Positions 1 to 8,372 of a stretch of DNA of 64,000 nt are shown in pieces (position 1 is the stretch's first letter; every line of letters starts with the position of its first letter). The stretch is taken from assembly GCF_000422665.1 (NCBI RefSeq), contig NZ_AUGM01000007.1:186001-250000 (forward strand), in the 5' to 3' direction. The notes under the pieces were generated by a model, which was not told the DNA's origin, made no database searches, and saw only the letters and a list, made by a program, of their open reading frames with translations. Both the position numbers and the translations under genes were made by a program. The DNA comes from Ferrimonas senticii DSM 18821 (GTDB lineage: Bacteria; Pseudomonadota; Gammaproteobacteria; Enterobacterales; Shewanellaceae).

Positions 1-1128
1 GTTATCGCCGAGATGGACGCAGGCAATGGTTCACTGACTTACAACACCCGCTTTGATCTGGCGATCGCCGCCTTTGAACACACCGCTGGCTACGACGGCA
101 TGATCGCCAACTACTTTGGCACCATGGTGCCAAGCTACGGTGACAACAAAGAGGGCGATGAGGAATCGGTGTTCCCGCGCACCGTGAACCTGCAGTTCCA
201 CAAGAAACAGGATATGCGTTACGGCGAAAACAGCCACCAACGCGCGGCGTTCTACGTCGAAAACAACGTTCAAGAAGCCTCGGTTGCTACCGCCACCCAG
301 TTACAAGGCAAAGCACTGTCCTACAACAACATCGCCGACACCGATGCGGCGCTGGAGTGCGTTAAAGAGTTCGATGTTCCGGCTTGTGTGATCGTCAAGC
401 ACGCCAACCCATGTGGCGTGGCGCTGGGCGACAACATTCTGGACGCCTACGATCGCGCCTTTAAGACCGATCCCACCTCCGCGTTTGGCGGCATCATCGC
501 CTTTAACCGCGAGCTGGATGGCGACACCGCCAAAGCGATCGTCGATCGTCAGTTTGTCGAGGTGATCATCGCTCCAAGCGTCAGCGAAACCGCCAAAGCG
601 ATCGTCGCCGATAAGCAAAACGTGCGCCTGCTGGAGTGCGGCCAGTGGTCTTCCAAGACCACTGAGTTCGACATCAAACGGGTTAACGGCGGCCTGCTAG
701 TGCAAGATCGTGACCAAGGGATGGTGACCTTGGACGACGTAAAAGTGGTCTCCAAGCGCAAGCCAACCGCCGAGCAGCTGCAAGATCTGATGTTCTGCTG
801 GAAAGTCGCCAAGTACGTAAAATCCAACGCCATCGTCTATGCCAAAGATGGCATGACCGTCGGTGTCGGCGCCGGCCAGATGAGCCGCGTGTACTCCGCT
901 AAGATCGCCGGCATTAAAGCCGCCGACGAAGGTCTGACGGTTCCGGGGTCAGTGATGGCGTCTGATGCCTTCTTCCCATTCCGCGATGGCATTGATGCGG
1001 CGGCGATGGCAGGCATTAGCTGCGTGATCCAACCGGGCGGTTCGATGCGCGATCAGGAAGTGATCGATGCGGCCAACGAACACGATATGGTGATGGTGTT
1101 TACTGGGATGCGCCACTTTAAACACTGA
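1..1128 (+). CDS. purH: PurH, bifunctional AICAR transformylase / IMP cyclohydrolase (5' end missing)
   Basis: This is the C-terminal ~375 residues of a protein usually near 530 residues; the reading frame is open from the first base, so the true start lies upstream. It retains the end of the IMP cyclohydrolase domain and the whole AICAR transformylase domain. Visible transformylase motifs are [17 protein letters not shown] (catalytic Lys-His) and [12 protein letters not shown]. The enzyme formylates AICAR with 10-formyl-THF and closes the ring to IMP, the last two steps of de novo purine synthesis in the cytoplasm. purD follows on the same strand after a 221-bp spacer, the usual purHD order. 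Identity is certain from the motifs. Confidence 0.97.
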   Translation, partial: VIAEMDAGNGSLTYNTRFDLAIAAFEHTAGYDGMIANYFGTMVPSYGDNKEGDEESVFPRTVNLQFHKKQDMRYGENSHQRAAFYVENNVQEASVATATQLQGKALSYNNIADTDAALECVKEFDVPACVIVKHANPCGVALGDNILDAYDRAFKTDPTSAFGGIIAFNRELDGDTAKAIVDRQFVEVIIAPSVSETAKAIVADKQNVRLLECGQWSSKTTEFDIKRVNGGLLVQDRDQGMVTLDDVKVVSKRKPTAEQLQDLMFCWKVAKYVKSNAIVYAKDGMTVGVGAGQMSRVYSAKIAGIKAADEGLTVPGSVMASDAFFPFRDGIDAAAMAGISCVIQPGGSMRDQEVIDAANEHDMVMVFTGMRHFKH

Positions 1129-1143
1129 GCGTTGATTTCGCTT

Positions 1144-1250
1144 GCGGAAACCGCGAGCTGCGGCTTGTCGATTGTCCTCGCCCCCATCACTTGCTAAAGC
1201 AAGCTCAGGGGCTCTGCGGAATCGACGCCTTGCATCTCATCGGTTTCCGC
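1144..1250 (+). other. Nested inverted repeat / structured spacer between purH and purD
   Basis: Four pairs of complementary segments nest in perfect order around a TAAA loop: GCGGAAACCG (1144-1153) with CGGTTTCCGC (1241-1250), GTCGATT (1167-1173) with AATCGAC (1220-1226), GCCCC (1180-1184) with GGGGC (1208-1212), and CTTGC (1190-1194) with GCAAG (1199-1203). As RNA it would form one long interrupted hairpin. A second hairpin, CCGAGGA/TCCTCGG, follows at about 1274-1291. I do not recognise it as a known riboswitch. It could be a regulatory leader or processing site of purHD, or a small non-autonomous mobile element. The pairing is seen directly; the role is unknown. Confidence 0.6.
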
Positions 1251-1349
1251 TGCGCTTAGATTGAGTGTGTAGCCGAGGACAACTCCTCGGGGTAAACGGA
1301 ACAAATTTCGAGGGCGCTGCAAGCTGCCCTCAACAATAAGGAAAATCCA

Positions 1350-2630
1350 ATGAAAGTATTGGTGATTGGTAGCGGTGGTCGTGAGCACGCGCTGGCTTGG
1401 AAAGCGGCGCAAAATCCTGACGTGGAAGTGGTGTTTGTGGCGCCTGGCAATGCCGGTACCGCGACTGAGCCGAAGTTGCAAAACGTCGATGTCGCTGGCA
1501 ATGAAGCGCTGGTCGCCTTTGCTAAAGAGCACGACATCGCCTTGACCATTGTTGGCCCAGAGCAGCCGCTAGTGGATGGCGTGGTGGATGCCTTTGATGC
1601 TGCTGGCTTAACCATCTTTGGCCCGACCGCAGCGGCGGCGCAGCTGGAAGGCTCTAAAGCCTTTACCAAGGATTTCTTGGCTCGCCATAACATCCCCACC
1701 GCCGCCTACCAGAACTTCACCGAAGTTGAACCGGCACTGGCATACCTGCATCAGATGGGCGCGCCAATTGTGGTTAAGGCCGATGGTCTGGCGGCGGGTA
1801 AAGGGGTGATCGTGGCGATGACCTTGGCCGAAGCCGAAGCGGCGGTAAAAGATATGCTGGCGGGCAACGCCTTTGGCGATGCCGGCCACCGCGTGGTCAT
1901 CGAAGAGTTCCTCGACGGCGAAGAAGCCAGCTTTATCGTGATGGTTGATGGCGACAACATCGTACCGATGGCCACCAGCCAAGATCACAAGCGGGTTGGC
2001 GATGGCGACACTGGCCCCAACACCGGCGGCATGGGCGCCTACTCGCCAGCGCCAGTGGTCACCAACGAAATCCACGATCGCATTATGGCGGAAGTGATCC
2101 GCCCTACCGTCGATGGCATGAAAGCCGAAGGTAACGCCTATAAGGGTTTCTTGTACGCCGGACTGATGATCGACGCCGACGGCACCCCGAAAGTGATCGA
2201 ATACAACTGCCGCTTCGGCGATCCAGAAACCCAGCCAATCATGCTGCGGATGCGATCGGATCTGGTCGAGTTGTGTCTGGCGGGCGCCAACGGCCAACTG
2301 GCGGGCAAAGTGGCCGAATTTGATCCTCGCGCTGCGGTTGGCGTGGTGCTGGCCTCCGGCGGTTACCCGGCGGATTACCAGAAAGGCTTTGCCATTACCG
2401 GCCTGCAAACCGAGTACGCTGAAGGCGAAAAGGTATTCCACGCCGGCACCGCAGAAGCCAACGGCGCCATCATTAACACCGGCGGCCGGGTGCTGTGCGC
2501 TACTGCCTTGGGTAACACCGTGACCGAAGCGCAACAGCGCGCTTACCAGCTCGTGGATCAAATCAGTTGGCAAGGGATGTTCACCCGCCGCGATATCGGC
2601 TACCGCGCCATCGCCCGCGAACAACAGTAA
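1350..2630 (+). CDS. purD: PurD, phosphoribosylamine-glycine ligase (GAR synthetase)
   Basis: The 426-residue product has the usual length for PurD. It joins glycine to 5-phosphoribosylamine using ATP, the second step of purine synthesis. Visible features are the N-terminal GSGGREHAL motif, the ATP-grasp core VVKADGLAAGKGV and the metal-binding EYNCRFGDPETQ segment. The ATG is preceded by AAGGAAAATCC, an acceptable ribosome binding site. It lies 221 bp after purH on the same strand and ends just before a strong hairpin terminator shared with the convergent cluster that follows. Confidence 0.97.
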   Translation: MKVLVIGSGGREHALAWKAAQNPDVEVVFVAPGNAGTATEPKLQNVDVAGNEALVAFAKEHDIALTIVGPEQPLVDGVVDAFDAAGLTIFGPTAAAAQLEGSKAFTKDFLARHNIPTAAYQNFTEVEPALAYLHQMGAPIVVKADGLAAGKGVIVAMTLAEAEAAVKDMLAGNAFGDAGHRVVIEEFLDGEEASFIVMVDGDNIVPMATSQDHKRVGDGDTGPNTGGMGAYSPAPVVTNEIHDRIMAEVIRPTVDGMKAEGNAYKGFLYAGLMIDADGTPKVIEYNCRFGDPETQPIMLRMRSDLVELCLAGANGQLAGKVAEFDPRAAVGVVLASGGYPADYQKGFAITGLQTEYAEGEKVFHAGTAEANGAIINTGGRVLCATALGNTVTEAQQRAYQLVDQISWQGMFTRRDIGYRAIAREQQ

Positions 2631-2649
2631 TCCCAGCAGTAAGAAAACA

Positions 2650-2676
2650 AAACGGGCGCTCATTGAGCGCCCGTTT
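2650..2676. terminator. Bidirectional terminator between purD and the Hsp70/HerA cluster
   Basis: A GC-rich stem, AAACGGGCGCTC/GAGCGCCCGTTT with a 3-nt loop, has A-rich and T-rich sides on both strands. It lies 19 bp after purD and 21 bp beyond the stop of the convergent minus-strand cluster, so it can end both transcripts. An almost identical hairpin with the loop in the opposite orientation lies at 11830-11860. Confidence 0.85.
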
Positions 2677-2697
2677 GCTAAATAACACCAAACAGTC

Positions 2698-3540
2698 TTA
2701 CAACAGGATGAGTGACTGCTTAATCACTTTATCAGTACGCAAGTTACGGTAACCACTCAACATAACCTGTTGAATCGAGCCCGAAGTCGCAACACTGCTA
2801 TGGTGTTTGATGTGCAATTGCGCATCAAACGCAGTGCCAGTTTCGCCGGTTGTGCGTTGATACATTGGATAAGCCAAAACAAATCGAGCAAACAGTTCGT
2901 CAAACAAGTAATGCAATTTAGCTAAATCCGCATTATTGCCTTCGACTGTTTGTGCTTTGATGTATTCCCATAAGTTCGCGATATTGCTCTCTTGCACGCC
3001 GCAAGCGATTAACCCCTGAATCGAAACATCTTTAAAAATTCCCGATAGTGAGGCTTTAGTGGCGTCACTTAAGCCTTGGTGGGTTTCATACAAGCGCAGT
3101 TCACGATCAAAATTATCTCGATACCACGCCAACCGTTGCTCCAAATCCGTCAGCACATCTTGCTGTTGCTGCAGTTGCTTCTGAGCTACTTGTGCCACTT
3201 GCTGAGCCGTTGCTAATTGACGTTGCAATTGAGCACTCTCTGCCTGTTGCTGTTGGCACTGTTCAGTCAGTTGCTGGCTGTTGGCCTCTGCCAGACCTAA
3301 CCATTTTTTTAGCTTAGCGATCTTCTGATCCGACTCTTCAATTTGTTGTTGCAGTTCAAACAACTGATCCGGCTGCTCAGACGCCGCTACCGATATAATT
3401 TCTTGCGGTTGCGCTGCCTCTACCTCAATTTCAGCAGCCAAGCTCGGGGCATCCTGTTCGGCGATGATCTGCCGAATCTCGGATCTCACTTGTGGATGTC
3501 GCAATAGTTCTAACAATTGTTCAACGGTTACTTCAGCCAT
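2698..3540 (-). CDS. Coiled-coil protein with GrpE-like C-terminal domain
   Basis: The 280-residue protein begins with a short helical region (VEQLLELLRHPQ), then a Gln-rich coiled coil at about residues 60-155, a helical region at about 165-225 and a short C-terminal beta domain at about 237-280. That last part matches the GrpE beta wing position by position: FDAQLH where GrpE has (L/F)DPxxH, then G(S/N)(I/V)xxVM, then a GY pair, then VI(K/R) and a hydrophobic end. GrpE is the nucleotide exchange factor of DnaK, so this is probably a dedicated exchange factor for the Hsp70-type protein in the same cluster. I chose the ATG at 3540, which overlaps the upstream gene by 8 bp; an upstream ATG at 3606 would overlap it by 74 bp. 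It is the last gene of the cluster. The GrpE relationship is inferred by eye. Confidence 0.75.
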   Translation of the reverse strand: MAEVTVEQLLELLRHPQVRSEIRQIIAEQDAPSLAAEIEVEAAQPQEIISVAASEQPDQLFELQQQIEESDQKIAKLKKWLGLAEANSQQLTEQCQQQQAESAQLQRQLATAQQVAQVAQKQLQQQQDVLTDLEQRLAWYRDNFDRELRLYETHQGLSDATKASLSGIFKDVSIQGLIACGVQESNIANLWEYIKAQTVEGNNADLAKLHYLFDELFARFVLAYPMYQRTTGETGTAFDAQLHIKHHSSVATSGSIQQVMLSGYRNLRTDKVIKQSLILL

Positions 3541-3976
3541 TGGAATACGCTCGAGTTTGCTTACGGAAATAGGATTGAATACTGTGGTTTTCACACTCGA
3601 CATCATCGGTTGTCATAGAGTGTGACTTCGCCGTTACCGCCACCTCCGCTAACATCAGCTCAATCTCTGGGCATAATTGAACTTGCGCTTCAGCAATCAT
3701 TTGCTCGTCAATCAACCACGCCAATTGTGAAGCATCATTAGCAAACTGCGGGGCAATTTGAATGGTTGGATCGACTTCGAAATTCGGATCGTCACAGATC
3801 AATACCAGCGCTAACTGTTCGTTGTTCTGATATTCAATCTTTTGCAGAAACTGCCCCCAAAACTGGGCTTGTTCAACCAACTGTATGCCACGAAAACTGA
3901 TTGGCTCTAATTCGCCATCAACAATTCGGGCTACCTTCGCCAAACCGTTGCGTACTGTAATTAGGTAGTCGTTCAC
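3533..3976 (-). CDS. Uncharacterised 147-aa protein of the Hsp70/HerA cluster
   Basis: This is an acidic soluble protein of 147 residues with no signal peptide, membrane segment or motif I recognise. The N-terminal half alternates short beta-like stretches (NDYLITVRNGLAKVARI, LALVLICDD); the second half is helical and acidic with a polar tail. Its start overlaps the stop of the upstream small-protein gene by 4 bp (ATGA) and its end overlaps the GrpE-like gene by 8 bp, so it is translationally coupled to both and clearly part of the operon. No J-domain HPD motif is present. Function unknown. Confidence 0.75.
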   Translation of the reverse strand: MNDYLITVRNGLAKVARIVDGELEPISFRGIQLVEQAQFWGQFLQKIEYQNNEQLALVLICDDPNFEVDPTIQIAPQFANDASQLAWLIDEQMIAEAQVQLCPEIELMLAEVAVTAKSHSMTTDDVECENHSIQSYFRKQTRAYSNG

Positions 3977-4620
3977 TTTAACCCCATTACTTTGTCTTCA
4001 ATTTGTTCGATCGACAGATCCGGCTCTAACTTGCGATAGGCTTCAACCAAGGTATTGGCGTGCTTACTGGAATCATCGAGTGATAACTCGTTATTGATGT
4101 AACGGTTGTAATCATCGACTTTCAAGCCACTGTCTTTATAGGCATGGATGGTGGCCATGATCTCTTCAGTTTCCAGTTCTTGCTTGGCTACCGTTGCCAA
4201 GAATTCTGGAGTGATCGCCATATCCAACTTTTCATTAATCCCTTTTAAGGTAATTGAAGCACCGATCGCCGCCCGAGCTAGCAGCTCTTTTTCATCCAGC
4301 GCAGCGAACTTCTCTTTATCAATGCTTACTTCAGTACGCAGGTGATTGATGTAATCGTTGAACGAATCAAAATCCTCAGGCTTTTTGTCGCACATTAGTG
4401 CCTTTTCACCCAACTCTTGCAGGTTGTCCTTCGGCGATAAAACCCCAAGTCCAGTAGCGATAGCGCGAATGGTTTCACCAACACGCTGAGCCAGATCCAC
4501 TCCCAGTTCGGCAATTTTGGTTGCCGCACTGCTAATCGCCGAACCTAAGTTAGAAACAGCACTAGAGATCGCACTACTAACGCTACTAACAAAACTGCTT
4601 ACACTACTCCAAAATCCCAT
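3973..4620 (-). CDS. Small protein B of the Hsp70/HerA cluster (paralogue of protein A)
   Basis: The 215-residue protein has two parts. The first ~60 residues are rich in Ser and Ala in a regular pattern (SSVSSFVSSVSSAISS) and look amphipathic. The rest is an acidic helical domain that is clearly related to protein A at 7679-8326: both have the segment PEDFDS followed by YINHL, a LKxxxEKL segment, an SLxxSxKHxxxL segment, and both end in exactly IEDKVMGLK. The paralogues have the same length if protein A starts at its second Met. The start is 8 bp after the HerA-like gene stop, behind a GGGGGA ribosome binding site. I know no named family; the N-terminus could bind membranes or self-assemble, which is a guess. 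Confidence 0.8.
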   Translation of the reverse strand: MGFWSSVSSFVSSVSSAISSAVSNLGSAISSAATKIAELGVDLAQRVGETIRAIATGLGVLSPKDNLQELGEKALMCDKKPEDFDSFNDYINHLRTEVSIDKEKFAALDEKELLARAAIGASITLKGINEKLDMAITPEFLATVAKQELETEEIMATIHAYKDSGLKVDDYNRYINNELSLDDSSKHANTLVEAYRKLEPDLSIEQIEDKVMGLK

Positions 4621-4628
4621 TGTTCCCC

Positions 4629-7600
4629 CTAATTAACCATTTTCAAAAACGCTTCATGAGCACGCATGCCAATACGAGCAGTATCTTCAGTAAGCAAAAT
4701 CCCAAACAGATCGAGTAGATGTTGTTGTTGTTCAGACTTATCTTTTTCCAACACCGTGTTTTGACAAACCGTCAATAGGTACTGAGTAAACCACTTGGCA
4801 CCATATTGGCGGCACGCCGAAACCAATACCGGTGAAATTTGCCTCGTGATTACCGTTTCTCGCCACTCATCAATAAATAAACCACTAATAAAGTTTTTCA
4901 CCTGCTCCGGCGTTGGCTTTTCAGTGAGCAATTGCATCCCCGGTACTAATCCTGATTGGTAGTTTTGGGCATAAAACTCCAAGGCAATACGGCTGATCTG
5001 CTGCGGCTCTACCTCCGCTTCGGTGGTGGTGCTAACCAACTCTTTAATCTGCACCTGCAGCGGTTTAGCGATACCATTGCTGGATAGGATCACCCGTCCT
5101 GGCTCAAGATTAGAGAGGAAGTTCATCTGCTCTTCATTAAGCGCCATGGTATTTCCCACCGCCTCTTTATCGTCTTGGGCAAACAACTTATGAATAATCT
5201 TGGTATTGGTGTTTTTTAACACTTCCGGCGTTAGTTTATTGGGGATCTGATCGACAATAATCAGCGACTCACCGTACTTACGTACCTCTGCCAACATATC
5301 AGCGAAGGTTTCCACCCCCTGCTTCTTATTTTGGCTATCGCCAGGCTGGAACTTAGCCAATAAGCGGTGTGCTTCTTCAATTAAGGTAATGTGACGGAAC
5401 TGCTCACCGCGTTTACGATATTCTTCGTAGTTAGCGCGGATCGCCTCATTTAAGTTGGCCAGCACAAACCCGATAATCAGTGATTTTTCGCTAGGATTAC
5501 GGATCTCTTCCAGCTCTAGAATCACATTGCGCTTGGCCAAATCCTTAAAATTAATTGACCTTGGCGTATCAAGCATCAAGCCTTTAGCACCAATCAGCAA
5601 TCCCTGCAGCCGCGCTTTAATCGAACCGATGTAATCCTGCTTTAACCGGTCATCGAAATTTTGTTGGCCAACCACCTTTTCGGTCATTGCCAGCAGATCA
5701 CTTAAGGTTGGAAAGGCATACACACCAGCGGCATAAGGATCGGCATAACGACGGTTTTGCGAGGTCGCAATATTCCAGCCTTTCTCTTGGTAACACTGGT
5801 AAATGGCCGCTTCAATCAGCTGCGGAATGGCCGCTTCCATCTCAAACGCCGATTCAATACTGGCCTTGATCATATCGACCCGCGAGGTGATGTTCTCGTG
5901 CGGGAAGAACTCAAACGGGTTCAAGCGAAACGGCGCAACATTGTCGTTACCTAGGGTAAAGATCAGAATATCGTCATGCTTCTTGGTTAACACACGGTAT
6001 TCGGTTTTGGCCGGTTCAACCACCAAAAATGGCATCTTGGCCGATTCCAACAGTCGATGACAGGTGGTGGTTTTACCGCTACCTGTTACTCCGGCGATAA
6101 AGGTGTGTTTATCCAGATCGCGACGATCAATCGCCACCTCAATATCCTGCGGAATACCGCTTTTTACTAAGTGGCCTAAAAACAACTGGTTGGTCTGATC
6201 CACTTTTTTGTGCAGATTAAGGCCAAACTCCACTTCCTCTTTTAATGCCAGCCCAACTACCTCTTTTTGCGGTAAGCCGGCCACCACACTTAACTCTTCA
6301 GTCGATAACCAATTGGCTTTGTACTTTTGGTGTCGATTCGACATCAACAGATCAAACTGTTGCTGCGCTTGTGAACCAGCGCTTAGTTGCCCCTCTGCTT
6401 TAATCGCCGGAAACTGCAAATTGTTAACCGAGGCGCGTTCATGTTGATCAGTGACCGCTCGGTAGGTTAGCGGTGATTTATTCATGTTGCCGCCGGAATA
6501 GATTGCCCGGGCGCTATTACCCAGTTTAATCACCGTTTCCTGTGAATTGGCAAACAGGTAAATGTTGGAAAGGTACAGCCCTTTGTTTTTGCCATGCTGC
6601 AGTCGCTTCAACAACACCTCATCGATGTAATTCAACCACTCCTGCACATGCTTATCAGTAAACTCAATGCTGGTGCTGCTGGATTCTCCCTCTTGAGTTG
6701 AATCGTTTTGCGTCGTTGAATTACTGGTTTGGTCACCGCTACTGGTCTGTTTGGTTTTCGATTCTGAGGTGCCGCTATTGGTGCCCTCAGAGCGACTTTG
6801 ACTGGTGCCAGAGCTGCTGCTTGAACTGCTGCCGTTATTGCTGTTACTGCGATTAGTACCCTTAGTTACCGAATCATTTTTGCCGCTATTACTGGTGTAA
6901 GCGACGCTGTCATTAACACTGGTACTTTTGGTGTTACTTCTACTGGTTGAAGTACCCACAGTTTTACTGTTGTTGTTGCCGGTTTGCAGGTTCTTCTTCG
7001 CCAACGGCGCGAGCTTGTCGTAGATGCTATACAGCTCATTCTCAATGGCATTAATCTCAGCCAATGACATCGGATCGGCCATCACCATCAAGCAGAATTG
7101 ATCGCCGCTCATGATGTCCACTAAGCGGTCAACCCCTTGGAATTGCTCATTGTCTTCGTTGACACTCGGCACCCCTTCCAGCGCCGCCACATGGCTAAAT
7201 TCCGCCAACAAATTTTTGATTGCACAGCGCTGTGGCTTACCAATTTTTTCTACCACACTGCCACGGAAGTTACCTTCCAAGCTCGGCTTTAAGATCGCTT
7301 GAGCAATTTCATCAACATCGAGCGCCAACGCGCCGTTAAAACGCTTATCACGAGCAATACCAAAGGAGAAATACACTCGATCTTTGTCACCCAACAGCAG
7401 ATAAACAAAGCTGACGCCGTCAATATTCATCGCATTTAACACGTTCTCAAACGCTTCTTTGCGCGGCGACTCCTCATCAAAGGTAACCTCTTTGATGTGG
7501 TACAGGGAGAACTCGTAGTCGTGCAGTTGTTTCGGTTCCAACAATTGCAAAGGTCGTTCCCCATGCTTATGTGGCGAACGCAGCAGTTCAATCAGCGATT

Positions 7601-7679
7601 GCGGTTGTGACGCTACCGACTGAGCCTTAGCAAACTGCTTGTGGTGATAGTTATGGCGATAAGATTCTTTAATGGTCAT
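4629..7679 (-). CDS. HerA/DUF87-type P-loop ATPase with long Ser/Thr/Asn-rich linker
   Basis: This is a 1016-residue protein. An N-terminal domain (about 1-230) of unknown type is followed by a low-complexity linker at about 232-337 made almost only of S, T, N, G, Q, K and E. Then come a second uncharacterised region (340-520) and a HerA-like ATPase core: Walker A GVTGSGKTTT at 530-539, a VVEPAKTEYR segment at 553-562, Walker B HITLIEEAHRLL at 763-774 and a VDQIPNKL segment at 809-816. A C-terminal helical region closes the protein. HerA-type ATPases form hexameric pumps or translocases for DNA or protein. The stop of protein A and this start share one base (TAATG), so the genes are coupled. 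The substrate is unknown. Confidence 0.85.
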   Translation of the reverse strand: MTIKESYRHNYHHKQFAKAQSVASQPQSLIELLRSPHKHGERPLQLLEPKQLHDYEFSLYHIKEVTFDEESPRKEAFENVLNAMNIDGVSFVYLLLGDKDRVYFSFGIARDKRFNGALALDVDEIAQAILKPSLEGNFRGSVVEKIGKPQRCAIKNLLAEFSHVAALEGVPSVNEDNEQFQGVDRLVDIMSGDQFCLMVMADPMSLAEINAIENELYSIYDKLAPLAKKNLQTGNNNSKTVGTSTSRSNTKSTSVNDSVAYTSNSGKNDSVTKGTNRSNSNNGSSSSSSSGTSQSRSEGTNSGTSESKTKQTSSGDQTSNSTTQNDSTQEGESSSTSIEFTDKHVQEWLNYIDEVLLKRLQHGKNKGLYLSNIYLFANSQETVIKLGNSARAIYSGGNMNKSPLTYRAVTDQHERASVNNLQFPAIKAEGQLSAGSQAQQQFDLLMSNRHQKYKANWLSTEELSVVAGLPQKEVVGLALKEEVEFGLNLHKKVDQTNQLFLGHLVKSGIPQDIEVAIDRRDLDKHTFIAGVTGSGKTTTCHRLLESAKMPFLVVEPAKTEYRVLTKKHDDILIFTLGNDNVAPFRLNPFEFFPHENITSRVDMIKASIESAFEMEAAIPQLIEAAIYQCYQEKGWNIATSQNRRYADPYAAGVYAFPTLSDLLAMTEKVVGQQNFDDRLKQDYIGSIKARLQGLLIGAKGLMLDTPRSINFKDLAKRNVILELEEIRNPSEKSLIIGFVLANLNEAIRANYEEYRKRGEQFRHITLIEEAHRLLAKFQPGDSQNKKQGVETFADMLAEVRKYGESLIIVDQIPNKLTPEVLKNTNTKIIHKLFAQDDKEAVGNTMALNEEQMNFLSNLEPGRVILSSNGIAKPLQVQIKELVSTTTEAEVEPQQISRIALEFYAQNYQSGLVPGMQLLTEKPTPEQVKNFISGLFIDEWRETVITRQISPVLVSACRQYGAKWFTQYLLTVCQNTVLEKDKSEQQQHLLDLFGILLTEDTARIGMRAHEAFLKMVN

Positions 7680-8326
7680 TATTTCAGCCCCATCACTTTG
7701 TCTTCGATCTCAATCTCGGTCAGATCAGGATTGGCCGCCGCTAACGCCGTCATTAATAGACTGCTGTGTTTGGCGGATTCGGCTAACGACAACTTACCGG
7801 ATAAGTAATCGGCAAAGGTGTCACTGTGTTGCGGCTTGGCATCATAAACTTTAATCACCTCCAGCATCTCTTGCGGTGACAACCGGCTCGATGCCATTCC
7901 CACCAGCAGCGGTATTGAAATATCACCGATATGCAGCTTTTCGGCCGCCGCTTTGATTTTCAATGTCACCCCGACAGCGCTATTGATTAGTTGCTGCAGT
8001 CCTTCACTTTCTCGCTCTTCTGGGGTTAACTCAACGTTGTGATTTAGGTGGTTGATATAGGCATCGATGCTATCGAAATCTTCTGGTTTCAGATCCGATT
8101 TGGCCGCTTTGGCGCCCAAATCAGTAGCGTTGTCTTTATTCAGCCCCAGCAACGAACTAACCGCATCCATGGCGTTTAGCACCAACGGCAGATTGCGGCA
8201 GGCAATATCAAGCAAGATCGGCGCATGCTTAGTAATCATTGGCCCAAAGGTTGCTGCAGCACCGCTGATGGCGGCAATTGCGGCTTGAATAGCGGTAGGG
8301 ATAAGTGCAATCACAATAAACTCCAT
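7679..8326 (-). CDS. Small protein A of the Hsp70/HerA cluster (paralogue of protein B)
   Basis: From the ATG at 8326 the protein is 215 residues, the same as protein B. Its first ~60 residues are hydrophobic and Ala-rich (MEFIVIALIPTAIQAAIAAI) and could insert in a membrane. The remainder matches protein B, including PEDFDS, YINHL, SLAESAKH and the identical C-terminus IEDKVMGLK. An upstream in-frame ATG at 8347 would add seven residues but lies in the loop of a 9-bp hairpin, so I prefer the inner start. The stop overlaps the start of the HerA-like gene by one base. The sequence resemblance is direct; the function is unknown. Confidence 0.8.
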   Translation of the reverse strand: MEFIVIALIPTAIQAAIAAISGAAATFGPMITKHAPILLDIACRNLPLVLNAMDAVSSLLGLNKDNATDLGAKAAKSDLKPEDFDSIDAYINHLNHNVELTPEERESEGLQQLINSAVGVTLKIKAAAEKLHIGDISIPLLVGMASSRLSPQEMLEVIKVYDAKPQHSDTFADYLSGKLSLAESAKHSSLLMTALAAANPDLTEIEIEDKVMGLK

Positions 8327-8333
8327 GTGAAAG

Positions 8334-8356
8334 TGGTGCCTGGCCATCAGGCACCA
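8334..8356 (-). promoter_or_regulatory. Hairpin in the Hsp70-like / protein A spacer
   Basis: On the minus strand TGGTGCCTG and CAGGCACCA form a perfect 9-bp stem with the 5-nt loop ATGGC. The loop contains the alternative start codon of protein A. It is not followed by a U-run, so a transcript cleavage or translation-control hairpin is more likely than a terminator. Such a hairpin could set different amounts of the Hsp70-like protein and the downstream genes. Confidence 0.5.
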
Positions 8357-8372
8357 AAGGTTGTGTTAGAAA

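Noticed and set aside
2698-3606. 302-aa start for the GrpE-like protein
   Set aside because: It would overlap the upstream gene by 74 bp; the ATG at 3540 gives the usual short overlap.
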